From the NCBI GenBank assembly GCA_008704415.1, contig VXIS01000368.1, positions 1 through 43,840 of the forward strand: a stretch of 43,840 bases of DNA, read 5' to 3'. Shown here one piece after another: positions 29,240 to 39,560 of the stretch. Each line of letters starts with the position of its first letter. Positions within the stretch are counted from its first letter, which is position 1. Origin of the DNA: Sphaerosporella brunnea. Taxonomy: Eukaryota > Ascomycota > Pezizomycetes > Pezizales > Pyronemataceae. Below the pieces are notes generated by a model that worked only from the letters and a program-made list of their open reading frames with translations, was not told the origin of the DNA and ran no database searches. Both the position numbers and the translations under genes were made by a program.

Positions 29240-29753
29240 TAGCTAGCTACTGCACCGTCCTGAGAATACCATCCTTCTTATACCTCACCTTATTGACCGC
29301 GACACTCGTCATTTCGTTTAGAATTCCAGCTGCGGATCTTCGCTTCAATTGATGAAAGTCTGTAAGCTTCTGATTGACTCTGTCGGTCGCGTTTACTGTC
29401 GGTCGGGTTTGCTGTCGGTCGCGTTTGCTGTCTTCATCGCCGTGGACCATATCTCACACATCGATCGCGTAAAGCAAGCGGCGAATGTTGGTAACGCTCC
29501 GGGCTCATAACCTGTTGGAAATAGTCTAAGAACGGAGGTCAAACGTAGACGATCATGGTGATGGGGACGTAGATAATAGGAAGGTAAGTGTCTTGTCTAT
29601 ATCTAAGATGCTAATCTAGGTACGTATATATGCCCTGTCAAGCCTCACTTGATATCACTCGGTGCTCGATCATAGCATGTCACTCCTCCGATCAGCGGCT
29701 CTCACTCGTCCTTTTCCATGCCTAAAGCATGCCTAGAAAGCCAGTTTCCAACA
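29240..29753 (-). mobile_element. 5' fragment of a third copia element (LTR, primer site, gag start)
   Basis: The LTR at 29513-29753 (241 bp, minus-strand TGTTGGAAACTGG...CCAACA) is followed by GGTTATGAGCCC (half-tRNA-iMet primer site). The gag N-terminus follows (DMVHGDEDSKRDRQQ, NATDRVNQKL), aligning with the Copia-2 segment DIVNGDEEEPSG. A TGA at 29454-29456 replaces the Trp of AWDIVNG. A 16-bp tandem repeat (29380-29427, three copies of CTGTCGGTCGCGTTTR) has expanded in gag. Similarity ends near 29240; the rest of the element is absent. Confidence 0.8.
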
Positions 29754-29866
29754 AAGAAACACAATCTTATAAAGCTGCCTATATTGACGTTTAATTCCAG
29801 CACAAAGTTTGATTTTTTGAATGTTTAAACTGTTTAACCTCAATGACAGTATACTGTACCGCTTAT

Positions 29867-30034
29867 CCTGTACCCAAATACCTGCGAGTTTTCATGCCAT
29901 CCGTAATGGCTACATGTCATCGCTGGTGGTTACATCACCCTGTACCCAGATACCCACGAGTTTTCGTTCCATCCGTCATGGTCACATGTCATCTTTAATG
30001 GTTGCATGTCATCGGTGATGGTTACCGCACCCCG
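29867..30034. repeat. Tandem duplication, period 72 bp
   Basis: Units start CCTGTACCCAAATACC (29867) and CCTGTACCCAGATACC (29939). Both continue with CGAGTTTTC, CCATCCGTnATGG and ACATGTCATC, and the second has an extra CATGTCATC block. It lies just past the stop of the minus-strand coiled-coil exon. Confidence 0.7.
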
Positions 30035-30054
30035 TGTTTTTTGTCATGTACTGA

Positions 30055-30480
30055 TTACACAGTAGCGTTGCCCTTCGGCTTTTTCAAGATCTCTTGAGCA
30101 ATAACTTCCAGGTTCCCTGGTTCCTCCACTCTAGCCTTTGCCTCCTCAATCTACACCCTCAACGTGGCCCTATCCTGGCTTAACTTTACTCTGTCCCGGA
30201 TTTCCTCCCTGTGCATTTCTCTGGATTTCGTCGGACTATCTTTTTTCTTGGCATCCGTGCTCGCTATTATCAGTTAGGCACAGCTTATATGTTTATCTAT
30301 TCACGTTGTATCTCCATGCTGTCCTCACAGTATTCATTATGGGCATCCCAGAACTCAGCCCCCTTCTTCTTGTCCGCATAGTAGGCTCTCCATTTCTTCA
30401 CAATCGCCTTCACATGGATGGTGATGGCTCGCTCGTTATTTTTGCTGGAAAAGGTCAGGCGCCACAGTTTCCTTGTGGCC
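30055..30480 (-). pseudogene. 3' exons of an unknown gene with a coiled-coil tail
   Basis: The minus-strand frame before 30304 reads KAIVKKWRAYYADKKKGAEF and DAHNEYCEDSMEIQ. GTGAAT at 30304 and a CTAAC branch motif followed by TAG at 30264 define a 41-nt intron. Splicing joins MEIQ to PSTDAKKKDSPTKSREMHRE and a long charged coiled coil (IRDRVKLSQDRATLRV, then IEEAKARVEEPGNLE) ending in TAA 30055-30057. One TAG (V-stop-IEEAKARV, probably from CAG) breaks the coil, so it is listed as a pseudogene. The family is unknown. Confidence 0.4.
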
Positions 30481-30666
30481 ACCTGGGACGATTGGGCGAA
30501 CAACAGGCTACCCACAGGACAAAATCCCCAGCCAACCGCACGTTGTAACACCCCAGCCAATACACCACATTGACACCGCAGCCAGACCCCAGCAGACAGC
30601 CAACCAAAGAAAGGTTCCAGTCCACCGCAGAAAGAAACTGACTGCGCAAATAACTTGTCAAATGGA

Positions 30667-31167
30667 TCAAAATGTAAGTCCGCAGCACGTTTCACGCCGT
30701 GTGCTCTTCTCTGAACAATCCGTGTCCTTATCACGGCATCCACCACAACAGAAATGAAGTTTGTGTTTGCCCAAACAGGCATCCAACTCGGTCTTGAGGC
30801 TGCCAGAGAGGTGGTTCGGCAAAGAATCGACCCCGGTTTGAATCTTGCTCCAACCCAACTTTGGGAAGACCACCGCAGTGGTGGCGGGACCAGCCGGCAG
30901 CGGCGGAGGATGAGGTGGCAGTAGTGGAGGAGGTGGTGGTGCCGGCGCAGCCACAGGTACTCCCTTGTCCCAATCCACGGTCAATACGATGGCCGTCCTA
31001 ACTGCTGGAGGCGGGGGTATTTGGCGGGACCAGGAAGCCTTCCGGCTCTGCTGGCCATACCGGAACAGGCCATCAACGAACGTGTACAGCCGCCGCTCAT
31101 TCAGTGGCTGTACGTACAGCTCGGGGTAAGCACGGCAAGTGCGCGTCGTTGAGGAAAGCAGATTCAC
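30667..31167 (-). CDS. Hypothetical proline-rich ORF, possibly an upstream exon of the 30055 gene
   Basis: Protein-like sequence (AYPELYVQPLNERRLYTFVD, TAIVLTVDWDKGVPVAA) is followed by a polyproline stretch from a GGTGGTGG-rich tract (30900-30960) and a Cys-rich end (KHKLHFCCGGCRDKDTDC). The opening residues resemble a post-intron continuation, so the listed start is not reliable. No family recognised. Orientation and spacing fit one gene with 30055-30480, but no clean intron joins them. Confidence 0.3.
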   Translation of the reverse strand: MNLLSSTTRTCRAYPELYVQPLNERRLYTFVDGLFRYGQQSRKASWSRQIPPPPAVRTAIVLTVDWDKGVPVAAPAPPPPPLLPPHPPPLPAGPATTAVVFPKLGWSKIQTGVDSLPNHLSGSLKTELDACLGKHKLHFCCGGCRDKDTDCSEKSTRRETCCGLTF

Positions 31168-32329
31168 CAGCGATGCCCCGATTTTTCATTGGGTACAGGG
31201 TGACATAAATCGTGGAAGCAACAGCGACAGAATGACAGGGAGGACGCTCCCGAAGTGACAGACCAATAGACCGCAGTCTGTTAGCAGGACCTGCCCTTGT
31301 CAAACATCTCTATCTGCGCCTGCACGCATGTATGCCTCATGATCTTTTCCGTCCCCGCCACCTCCCTCATAGCCTGAGACTACCCTGTCGTTGACTTCCG
31401 TTCACCTTTCTGCTGCCACTGACGCCTCCGCGCCTGCATGTCCCTATAGTTACGGAGTCACTCGATTGAGAAATAGAAATTAGGCGTATATCAGCGGGCC
31501 AGAGGACTCAGACCTGGACTGCTCATATTCCGGCGCGCAATAAGAAGGCACGAGGGGCAACGAGGCTCTTCCACTCTCGAGCGTACGGTGTTTTACGCCA
31601 GTGGAAGTTGGTAGTCGGCGATCTTCATAGGTCAACAGTGACAGTGTTCGGGAGTGCCGTTTCAATTGCCAACATCGCGCTAGAACATACGTAACTGCCA
31701 GAATTTCTCCAACATGAATCCTCTGGCTCTGCGAACCCTTTTTCCTACTTGCCCCGGATCCAAAGTCGAACAGCCGCACTGATACCCGGGCGTGCGCACC
31801 CCAAAGCGCCCGTTCTCAGAGACGTTGATGGCGATAGTTCACACTGCCAACGCCCCAGAGGCAGCATCTGAACAGCCCCAGCCCAGTATCTTCAATACCA
31901 TGGAAAACTGACGTGTCAGCGAAGGGATGAGCACAGAATACTTCGACATTGTCAATATAGTGCGGGAGGAGGCGTACCAGCTCCCAACTACGACACCACG
32001 CGGCACAGCCCCGACGTCAAGGCCACGAACCAATCCCCATCGGTGCCCTTTGCACGGCCGCTCTACGACTCCCACCCCCGGGCGATGCTGTGGACCGTCC
32101 TCAACGTACACCATGACAACAAATACATGAGAGAACGCGGATTATCAATCCTTCGAAGCGCAGGGCAGCGAGTGAGAGAGAAGGAATTGTAAAACGCAAA
32201 GCTCAACTTGAGAGGAAAGGCTCTAGGCATTGGATCTCGACAACTAGGCAAAGGAGTGGAAGACGAATGCGAAAGGGGAAATGGTTTTGAAACGGGAATC
32301 ATGACTGAGAGCGGCCACATTGATTGGGT
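31168..32329. other. No gene firmly recognised; kinase-like motifs on the minus strand
   Basis: The ORF at 31480-31779 (minus) starts VRLFDFGSGASRKKGS-like sequence (first codon at 31779) and has SYCAPEYEQSRSES near its end. DFG and APE are the anchors of a kinase activation segment. They are about 75 residues apart and a GTATGT lies between them, so an intron is possible, but no other kinase motif was found. The 31839-32114 ORF has no recognisable domain. Confidence 0.2.
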
Positions 32330-32680
32330 TTACGGAATCACAACTACGAGGCTGGAGGCAGGATGAAAAGAAAATCTTAGAAGCTCCGGAAAAGAATCCG
32401 AGGATGGCAAGTAGAAGAAGCGTGGAGTGGCCTGCAATGGAAGAGCCTCTGGCTCCGAAATTGAGAGAAGGAGCTTGAGATCACGAGGAAGTGGTTTCAG
32501 ACGCATGCAAACGTGGAAGAAGTCACGATAAGGGACCGCTAGAGACAAATAGTTGGCTGGAGCATTTAAGAGTTGTGGCAAAAGGGGTTTTTCCACGATT
32601 GAGGTCAGGGGGTGGGGGGAGATGAGGAAGTTGCTGTAAACGTGTAGTTGTTGAATATCTGACAGTGGTGGCGTCGCCAT
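32330..32680 (-). CDS. Hypothetical 116-residue ORF
   Basis: Starts at ATG 32680 (MATPPLSDIQQLHVYSNFL) and ends at 32330. It is Leu/Ser/Pro-rich with no transmembrane segment or known motif. A TTTTTATAGG box lies about 65 bp upstream on the minus strand. The uninterrupted length is only slight evidence for a gene. Confidence 0.3.
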   Translation of the reverse strand: MATPPLSDIQQLHVYSNFLISPHPLTSIVEKPLLPQLLNAPANYLSLAVPYRDFFHVCMRLKPLPRDLKLLLSISEPEALPLQATPRFFYLPSSDSFPELLRFSFHPASSLVVVIP

Positions 32681-33182
32681 AGCTGTTTCTGATGCCGCCG
32701 TGCGGGTTACTGCCTACCCCGCCTCGCAACACCGTAACCACCTATAAAAAGATTGCGTGGTACCTCAAAATCCGTGGTATATAACGAAGCCACGTTGTCA
32801 GGGTTGAATATGGGTCGTGCCGCGGGGTTCAAAGCACCACGGCATTGAAACCAGACCCCTTGCGCCGGCATAAGTGTGCGCGTAGCTGTGGCATGAAAAC
32901 ACTCTGACGCATTCCTGGGTACTCGAGTACGGTATTTTGAGCAAAACACTGGCTGTTAGTTGGCGCGCACCCAGCACGAAATCAACAGAATCCTACAACC
33001 CGGCGGAACGCCAGCTCCTCATATCATATGTATGGATAATACGCTGAGTTCGTCGCCAGTACTTGAACATCAGCGATGGCATCGCAGACTCCAAACCTTC
33101 AGGGACTGCCCCCATGATACGTGATGATTGTCAGCTACTGTTGCATTGCTGAGGAAGGGTTGAATACCGGCCATAGTGCTTG
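32681..33182. other. No gene recognised
   Basis: Holds the presumed promoter side of the 32330-32680 ORF and short ORFs without domains, up to the MITE at 33183. Confidence 0.4.
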
Positions 33183-33939
33183 CATGGTCAATAGTACGGC
33201 CGGCCGCCAGGTCAAACGGGGCCCCACGTAGTGGGTCAGGTCGCGCCGAAGATGTGGAAAGCCCGACAGGTTCGGGGCGAAATACTAAAAACCTGGGTAT
33301 CTACTAGATCCTGTCCGGGGCCCGGTATCGGATTGCAGATCGGGTCGGTCATTGCGCCGAACTCGAGGGGACTAAAAGCGCTAATCTTTGGGCGCTCGTT
33401 CCGCCGCAGCTAAAACGTCGATCGCTATCAAGACTTGTCGATCAACTCCAAAACAACAGGTCGGACGAGAATCGGAATACGGCGGAGCGGAGATGCTGAC
33501 GTTTTGCTCACAAATCTCTCAAGTTCTACAGTTTCTAGGGGTAGATACACCATTACCGATCAGCGTGGCTCCATGGGAGACGATGTTCTTGAAGCCATGG
33601 AATGCCTCAAATCCTGGGCGAGGGAAGGTCTTGTATACGCGGCGGGTTCAAAGATTCATCAGGTGGAAGGTATGCCGAGTGCGTTGGAGCAGCGGGCGGC
33701 AGAGATGGACGGGCAGCTTTGGAATCTTCATAATTCTTGATGTATATAAGCAAAAAACCCCAGATGCCTGGCGGGCCCCCCGGGCGCCTGGAATTTCCGG
33801 GCCTGGCGGGCGCCTGTAAGCGTCTGGGTCTCGATCCGAATAGCTCGGTCCAAACGGTCAGGGATTTCAAAAGCCCGTTTCAATCAGTCCGGTTCAGGCC
33901 GCACTCAAAGCCGGACTGGCCGGACGTTTGACCGACCTG
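33183..33939 (+). mobile_element. hAT-type MITE, copy B
   Basis: The first 330 bp nearly match copy A (GGTCAAACGGGGCCCC, GTAGTGGGTCAGGTCG, CGGTATCGGATTGCAGATCG), as does the right end (AGCCCGTTTCAATCAGTCCG, GCCGGACTGGCCGGAC). The middle (about 33520-33760) differs and is related to the interior of copy C. The left terminus is eroded (CATGGTCAATAG) and no 8-bp duplication is visible, so it is older than copies A, C and D. Confidence 0.85.
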
Positions 33940-35127
33940 CCGACAGTCAGAGTGCCTGATGATATCCAACCAGCAGCCACAGCGCTGAAACCAGTCGAAG
34001 CATGCAGCGGTTTAGGCCTGCCGGAGCCTGTATCCCTGCCCTGCGTTGTAGTTGACATCCCGTGTATTGCCGTGCGCAGGGTGATCGTGATAGGGCCGAC
34101 GCTGGAAAGCGGTACCATTCCAGGCTTTTTGGGGACTCAAATGTTAATGTGTGTGGAGCGCAATGATTGCCTACAGTTTGAAAACGTATACATAACTACG
34201 TGAAAGCGTGGCAATATTGGGTCCGTATCGTGAGCGTGCCTCATATATCACTGTCAATACATGCAAGCGAATGCGGAGGGCACCGTTTGGAGAAGGTCGT
34301 AGAACTTCAAAATTTGAACTCATGGTTTTGTGCAGTATAGGATGCATGCATCATCGTGTTGAACTGTTTCTATGAAATTACAAAGGGGGGAAAACAGAGA
34401 AAATTTGCACGCCGCGATGATGATTCTAGTCAGAGCCATCAACCAACTGTAAATGTGAGCCATTATTTATCTCCAATGAGACGGAATGATCGAGATTGAA
34501 AATGAGGTCCATATAGCCGCCGCGGAAAAATAAGCAATTCTGATTGAGTTTACGTGATTCAGGAAACCCGACATTCGCCTACGATATGGTTACTCGTCGC
34601 AGCTGAAGACCTGGCCGGAGATGTGTATACATGCTGCGGGGTACGCTCCAGCATCAGGATCAGATTATTCCGAGACTTCACTGAAGCGGATGCTTTTCAG
34701 CTGAAATCACATTATAGCTGGCTGATTGACTGGTGGCAGTGCCGTGATGCAAAGATTAATTGGTGTCACGGGGATATAAACAGAAACGAGTCCAATCACG
34801 ATCATATTAGATCAATGATGACCACTGATCACGAGAAAAAAGGCTCTTGTCTCAGATGATAAGGCAATATGTAGATAATCTGAAACATAGATCGGTTGAC
34901 ATTGTGGAGCGCTCGCAAATCGAACAACCTACCCCCGTTTACTCCAAGAAACATCCAAATCTGCCGCCTCAACCAATTTCCTCATGTCATCAATTCCGCC
35001 GTTCCGGTCGGATCCTGGGCATAGTGCAACGAACTGACCCCGTATCATGCTGAAACGTTTACCAGTGATTCGGGCAGGCCAATTATGGCCTTGGAAAGCC
35101 TCCAATAGCATTACTGATTCCGAGGAT
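33940..35127. other. No gene firmly recognised
   Basis: Short ORFs only, including 34554-34859 (plus) and 34929-35174 (minus). The minus-strand frame (FVALCPGSDRNGGIDDMRKL) could be a downstream exon of the 35128-35490 ORF; the two share a CGGAACGGCGGAATnGnTGA-like stretch. No splice site joins them convincingly. Confidence 0.25.
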
Positions 35128-35490
35128 TCACCGCACTCCATCCACTCGCAAGGTGTGCAATATTGTGATTTCAACTATTCCGCCGTTCTGGTGAGGACAT
35201 TCCCACAGCGCAACCACCTTCCACCGCTTCGCCCTGAGACTATCATAGATGACATATGCAGATTGATTATTCTCCCACCGAGGTTCCCAGTGCATTCTTG
35301 CCGCTGACCATTCAGCGCGCTCCATCCGCTCCCAAAATTGGGGAAGTTGACTATACCGCAACTCGCTTGCTCCATACCATGATGAAACGGTCACAGGCGC
35401 CGAATCGTGCGCAGCGGCAATGCTGGTCATGTCCAACTGCTGATTTTGCGCTATCGGAGTTGTATGTTGACTGCCACTGGCGACAGCCAT
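35128..35490 (-). CDS. Hypothetical 120-residue ORF
   Basis: From ATG 35490: MAVASGSQHTTPIAQNQQL, then FWERMERAEWSAARMHW and RAKRWKVVALWECPHQNGG. The Trp-rich composition looks like a real protein rather than antisense noise, but no family is recognised. It may continue in another frame to 34929. Confidence 0.3.
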   Translation of the reverse strand: MAVASGSQHTTPIAQNQQLDMTSIAAAHDSAPVTVSSWYGASELRYSQLPQFWERMERAEWSAARMHWEPRWENNQSAYVIYDSLRAKRWKVVALWECPHQNGGIVEITILHTLRVDGVR

Positions 35491-35690
35491 AGCTCTTGGT
35501 GAGCTGCACGACGCAGCTGTTTTTTCTCTTCACAGAGCTTTGAAAATGGACATGTACGCAAGCCGTTTCTGCACAGACGGGTATCAACAACTGCGCCGGT
35601 CTTCCGTGGTGTTGTTCTTCATCAGTTCTTATGTGAACCAACACACTGCGGCCCATATCCAACGGAGGACACACTCCACGACACTGCCAC

Positions 35691-35910
35691 TGTTGAAGTG
35701 TGGACGCGTAGAGATTGAGGCTTAGCCGAAGTGGAGGGATGGTGGTGGGAAAAGCAATTATATTACTGTATTTACAGGCTAATCTAACTGCGTCTTATAT
35801 GCATTTAATAGCTTCACTGGATATCACTCGGTGATATCCAAACCCTAGTCATATCATCTCACTCGTCCTTCCCTCCTCACTCGTGCTGCCTAGGAGGCCG
35901 GTTTCCAACA
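35691..35910 (-). repeat. Copia-2 3' LTR
   Basis: 220 bp, minus-strand TGTTGGAAACCGGCC...CACTTCAACA. The purine tract AGGAAGAGGGGGGAG borders it on the internal side. It contains a GATATCACTCGGTGATATC dyad near 35820. Confidence 0.95.
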
Positions 35911-35923
35911 CTCCCCCCTCTTC

Positions 35924-37204
35924 CTAGGCAGTGTCTATAATGTCATGCAGTCCAAGCTTCTCGGTCAGCATTTGGTGTCGGGCAACCGGAAGGGCCTTAG
36001 TCAGAAGGTCTGCGACGTTGTCTTCAGAAGCGATATAGTCGAATTTGACATGTCCTTTCTCCTGCTCGTCCCTAGCATGGTGAAACTTGATGTCTATATG
36101 CTTCGTCTTTGCTTTGAGGATTTCAGTAGCAATGAGCTTCAGCGCTCCTTGATTGTCACAGTGTATCGGCATGGTGTGATCGGTCGATCCGTCGATTTCG
36201 CTTCGTAGGCGTCGTAGCCATAGCGCTTCTCGGGCTGCGTCTGAGCAAGCGATATATTCGGCTTCTAACGTTGATAGAGCGACGACAGTCTGCGATTTTG
36301 CTTGCCAGGATATAGACCCCTTATTCACCTGGAATACGTATTCTCCTATAGATTTCCTGCTTCTGATGCTTCTGGCCCAGTCGGAGTCTGTGAAGCCTCT
36401 TACGCTCGCATCCTGCTGCAGGGCAATGCTCGAGAAATGCAATCCGTATTTCGACGTCTTCTTGAGATATCGTAAGGCTCGCTTTGCAGCCGTTAGATGC
36501 ATTTGTAGGGGATTCGCGTTGTATTTGCTCAAGACTGTAACGCAGAAGGCGATGTCAGGCCTGGTGCCTAGTGCCGCATACATGAGAGATCCGATCATGG
36601 ACTGGTATAGAGTCTTGTCTGTCACTTGCTTGTCGTCGCATAGGGGGTTGTCGAGATCGACGTTGGCGTCCATCGGTGAAGCGGTTTCTTTGGCGTTTTC
36701 CAGGTTGAATTTTCGGATGATGGAGTGTATATACGCTGATTGGCTCAGAGTGATGCCTACTGAGCTTCGTCCGACCTCTAGGCCTAAGAATCTCTGCACT
36801 TGACCCAAATCCGTCATCTTGTATCGCTCGTTGAGTTGTTGCTTGATCTCGTCACCTCTACCTCTATGCTGCTTGGTATGGATGATGAGGATGTCGTCGA
36901 CGTAGAGTAGCAGAAGAGCCTCATGTGTGATGTAGACGTTTGGATCTGCGGTGGATTGAGTGAATTCGAGAGATAGCAGAAACTGGTTGATGTTGTCGTA
37001 CCAAAGCTTCGGAGCTTGTTTGAGGCCGTAAAGTGCTTTTCTTAGTCGTACAAGAGTGCTTGATAGCAATGGATCGACTTCATCTATACCCTGCGGTAGG
37101 CTCATATAGACGTTTTCTTTGTCGATCTTAGGGTTGAGGAAGGCTGATTTGACGTCCATATGGTCGATTCTCCAGCCTTTCTGGGCGCTTATGGCCAGTA
37201 GCAT
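35924..37204 (-). CDS. pol: Copia-2 pol: reverse transcriptase and RNase H
   Basis: 426 codons, open to TAA after LGLHDIIDTA. RT carries HMDVKSAFLNPKIDKENVYM, RLRKALYGLKQAPKLWYDN and the catalytic LLLLYVDDILI. RNase H carries VRGFTDSDWARSI, VALSTLEAEYIACSDAAREA and IHCDNQGALKLIA, then the KTKHIDIKFHHARD end motif. All key acidic residues are present. The frame is contiguous with the integrase frame except for one TAA at 37220-37222 (APVS-stop-LSTLRM). Confidence 0.93.
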   Translation of the reverse strand: MLLAISAQKGWRIDHMDVKSAFLNPKIDKENVYMSLPQGIDEVDPLLSSTLVRLRKALYGLKQAPKLWYDNINQFLLSLEFTQSTADPNVYITHEALLLLYVDDILIIHTKQHRGRGDEIKQQLNERYKMTDLGQVQRFLGLEVGRSSVGITLSQSAYIHSIIRKFNLENAKETASPMDANVDLDNPLCDDKQVTDKTLYQSMIGSLMYAALGTRPDIAFCVTVLSKYNANPLQMHLTAAKRALRYLKKTSKYGLHFSSIALQQDASVRGFTDSDWARSIRSRKSIGEYVFQVNKGSISWQAKSQTVVALSTLEAEYIACSDAAREALWLRRLRSEIDGSTDHTMPIHCDNQGALKLIATEILKAKTKHIDIKFHHARDEQEKGHVKFDYIASEDNVADLLTKALPVARHQMLTEKLGLHDIIDTA

Positions 37205-37219
37205 GCGAAGGGTTGAGAG

Positions 37220-38664
37220 TTAAGAAACAGGAGCGTAGGTTTTGTTGAAATCGATGCCTTTGACTTGCTCGTATCTCTTGATTACTAGTCTGGCTTTGAA
37301 TTTCGTAGTCTCGTCTGTGTTGAGCTTCGTCCGAAAAACCCATCTGCTTCCGATGGCTTTCGGAGTTGCGATTTCGATGGCTTTCGGAGTTACGTTGAGT
37401 TCGAAGGTGTGGTTGTCTAGCAGCGACCTACACTCTTCTTTCATTGCATCGATCCAGGATGCTTTGTAGGTACTCGTCATGGCTTCTTTGAGTGAGGTAG
37501 GATCTGGCTCATAGCGAAGGCTAATCGAATCAATTTCGTCACTCCCCCCTCGATTGGCCGTTTCGACTATGATGGCATTCGCTGCTTGTCGGGAGTGTCG
37601 GGTGTCGTTTTCGCTGGCTGGCTGGGTTGGCTCTTCGCTTTCGTCATCGTCGTCTGTAGGGAATTTGACGTCGTTTTCGTCATCGTTTTCTGAGCGATAG
37701 TCACTGTAGCCGTTTTGATCGTCTCTGAAGACAATGTTTGAGCATTCGACAGCTCGTCCATGCAGGCCACAGTTGAAATCCCATATATGCCAGATCTTGG
37801 TGGTGTCGTGGACGTATCCTAGCATCATGCAGCATCGCGATCGTATACCGAATTTCCTGTCTTTGCGGTGCTCTTTCGGGACGAATTTGTATGCGACGCA
37901 GCCGAATCGTCGAAGATGCTGCAGTGGAGGCTTCTCGCCATATAGCATTTCGTATGACGTCACGTCACTGCAAGCTGCAGTCAGGGTCCGTCGGTGGAGA
38001 TAGACTGCTGTCCTTACGGCTTCAGCCCAGAATCGCATAGGGAGCTTAGCATCGAGCATCATGCAGCGAGCCTTGATATTGATGGTCTGGATCATCCTTT
38101 CGGCGACACCGTTCTTATGCTGAGTGTAGGCAGGAGCAGGTTCGTAGCGGATCCCCGAATCTGTTAGGATCTTCTGGAATTCGTTGTTGTTGTATTCACC
38201 ATCGCCGTTGTCGCAGCGAGAACGTTGGATGGAGTAGCCCTTGTTCTGGATCGCCGTTTAGAAGACCTTAAACTTCGAGATGGTTTCGGAGGCGTTTTTC
38301 GTGACTAGGAAACAGACTTCGGTATATCGTGTAAAGTCATCAATGTAGACGATGTAGTAGGAAGCTCCTCCGATGCTTGTCTTTAGGGTCCGCAAAGATC
38401 TGAGTGAATGAATTCGTATGGTTTCGTCGCTCGAGTTTGCTTCGATCTCTCGAATCTCTGGGTATGCTTAGCTGTTATGCATATATCGCAATTCAGAGTA
38501 GGCATTTGAGCTCCGAGGAGCTTCTTCATAGATACGTGGTTGAGATGAGCTAGTCTTCTGTGCCACATTGCGGCTGCTGGTGAAGCAGGCGTAGTTGCGC
38601 TGTTTTCAAGTGTAGTTTCTACGGATCCTCGTACATCGTCATTTATCTCGTGTGGAGATGTCAC
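37220..38664 (-). pseudogene. pol: Copia-2 integrase and N-terminal RT
   Basis: The pre-integrase zinc domain (MWHRRLAHLN...CDICITAKH, all four ligands) and the first Asp (FIHSDLCGP) lie at 38383-38664. A 1-base loss near 38388 against Copia-1 shifts the frame. The core continues with RSRCDNGDGEYNNNEF and HKNGVAERMIQTINIKARC, then the integrase tail (CVAYKFVPKEHRKD), an acidic linker and the first RT block (SRWVFRTKLNTDETTKFKAR). It also contains a TAG near 38258. Confidence 0.88.
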
Positions 38665-38797
38665 CTCAGTATGAGGTCCAGATGCCTACTCACGCAGCAT
38701 CAGTGTCTCGTTGTGAGACGTTTTCCTCAGTATGAGGTCTGGATGCCTGCTCACGCAGCATCAGTGTCTCGTTTTGAGACGTAACCTCATCAGGAGG
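38664..38797 (-). repeat. Minisatellite in the protease-integrase linker of Copia-2
   Basis: Units of 60-61 bp start at 38664, 38725 and (partial) 38785. Each begins CCTCAGTATGAGGTC-like sequence and continues GATGCCTnCTCACGCAGCAT and CAGTGTCTCG. The sequence is unrelated to the Copia-1 linker repeat at the same domain boundary. Confidence 0.8.
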
Positions 38798-39560
38798 CCG
38801 TATGTAGTGTTTTTGGGCTCTTGATGGGAGCGTAGTCTTTCCCGATCGGGTGGTGACCAAAGCATCATGCTTATTCGAGTAGATTTTGTAAAGACTGTAT
38901 TCTTCTGTGGCCGTGAAAAGGGTTTTATCTCTGTCGTCGGTGATCGTAGCAGTCCCGTCAAAGAAGACGGACTTGTAGCCTTGTCTGTCCAATTGTGAGA
39001 CTGAGACTAGCGATAGACGGAATTCGGGTACGAATAGTGCGTGTAAGGGGATTCCGTTGATGTATGCGATTCCAGCGTGAGAGGCTGATATTTCGGATTA
39101 GTCGCCGAGCTTGATTTTGTAGTTTGTCGTTTTTAGGGATTTCTGAAGGAAGCAGTTTATATCGTTACACATATGCTCGGAGGCTCCCGAATCGATGATC
39201 CAGGTGGTAGTAGTGGTAGTAGTAGTAGGTTTTGCAGTGAGTAGGACCTCCGCGCCAAGTGAGGTTGATGCGGTGAGAGCGGAGGTCGGTGACCGTCAGA
39301 GAGTTGCTCCTTCGTCGTCAGAGTCCTTTTTCGTAGGAGTTTTGTCTTTTCGCAGGGACATAGCCTTTCGTCGGAGTGGGCATTTGGTCAAAACGTGGCC
39401 GGGTTCACAGCAGTAGTAGCAGACTCCCTTTTTGTCGTTGTCGGAGTCATCGCGAGATCGCTTGGTGCTTTTTCGAGGTTTATCTTTGCTCCAGCAGTCT
39501 GCAGTATCATGGGTTGTCGTCTTGCAGAAGTCGCATCGTTTCTTGGGCTTTCGGGAGGGT
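38798..39560 (-). pseudogene. gag-pol: Copia-2 zinc knuckles and protease
   Basis: In the +1 frame relative to gag: knuckle 1 CDFCKTTTHDTADC, knuckle 2 CYYCCEPGHVLTKC (both CX2CX4HX4C), a TGA near 39298, a poly-Thr run from a GTAGTAGTG microsatellite (39203-39230), then protease WIIDSGASEHMC near 39170-39206. Further on are LHALFVPEFRLSLVSVSQLD and the ORF at 38690-38992. A stop interrupts LGD-stop-SEISASHAG. Both knuckles and the DSGA site are better preserved than in Copia-1. Confidence 0.8.

Noticed and set aside
38664..38797. CRISPR-like array
   Set aside because: The repeats are contiguous 60-61-bp tandem units without unique spacers, inside a fungal retrotransposon.
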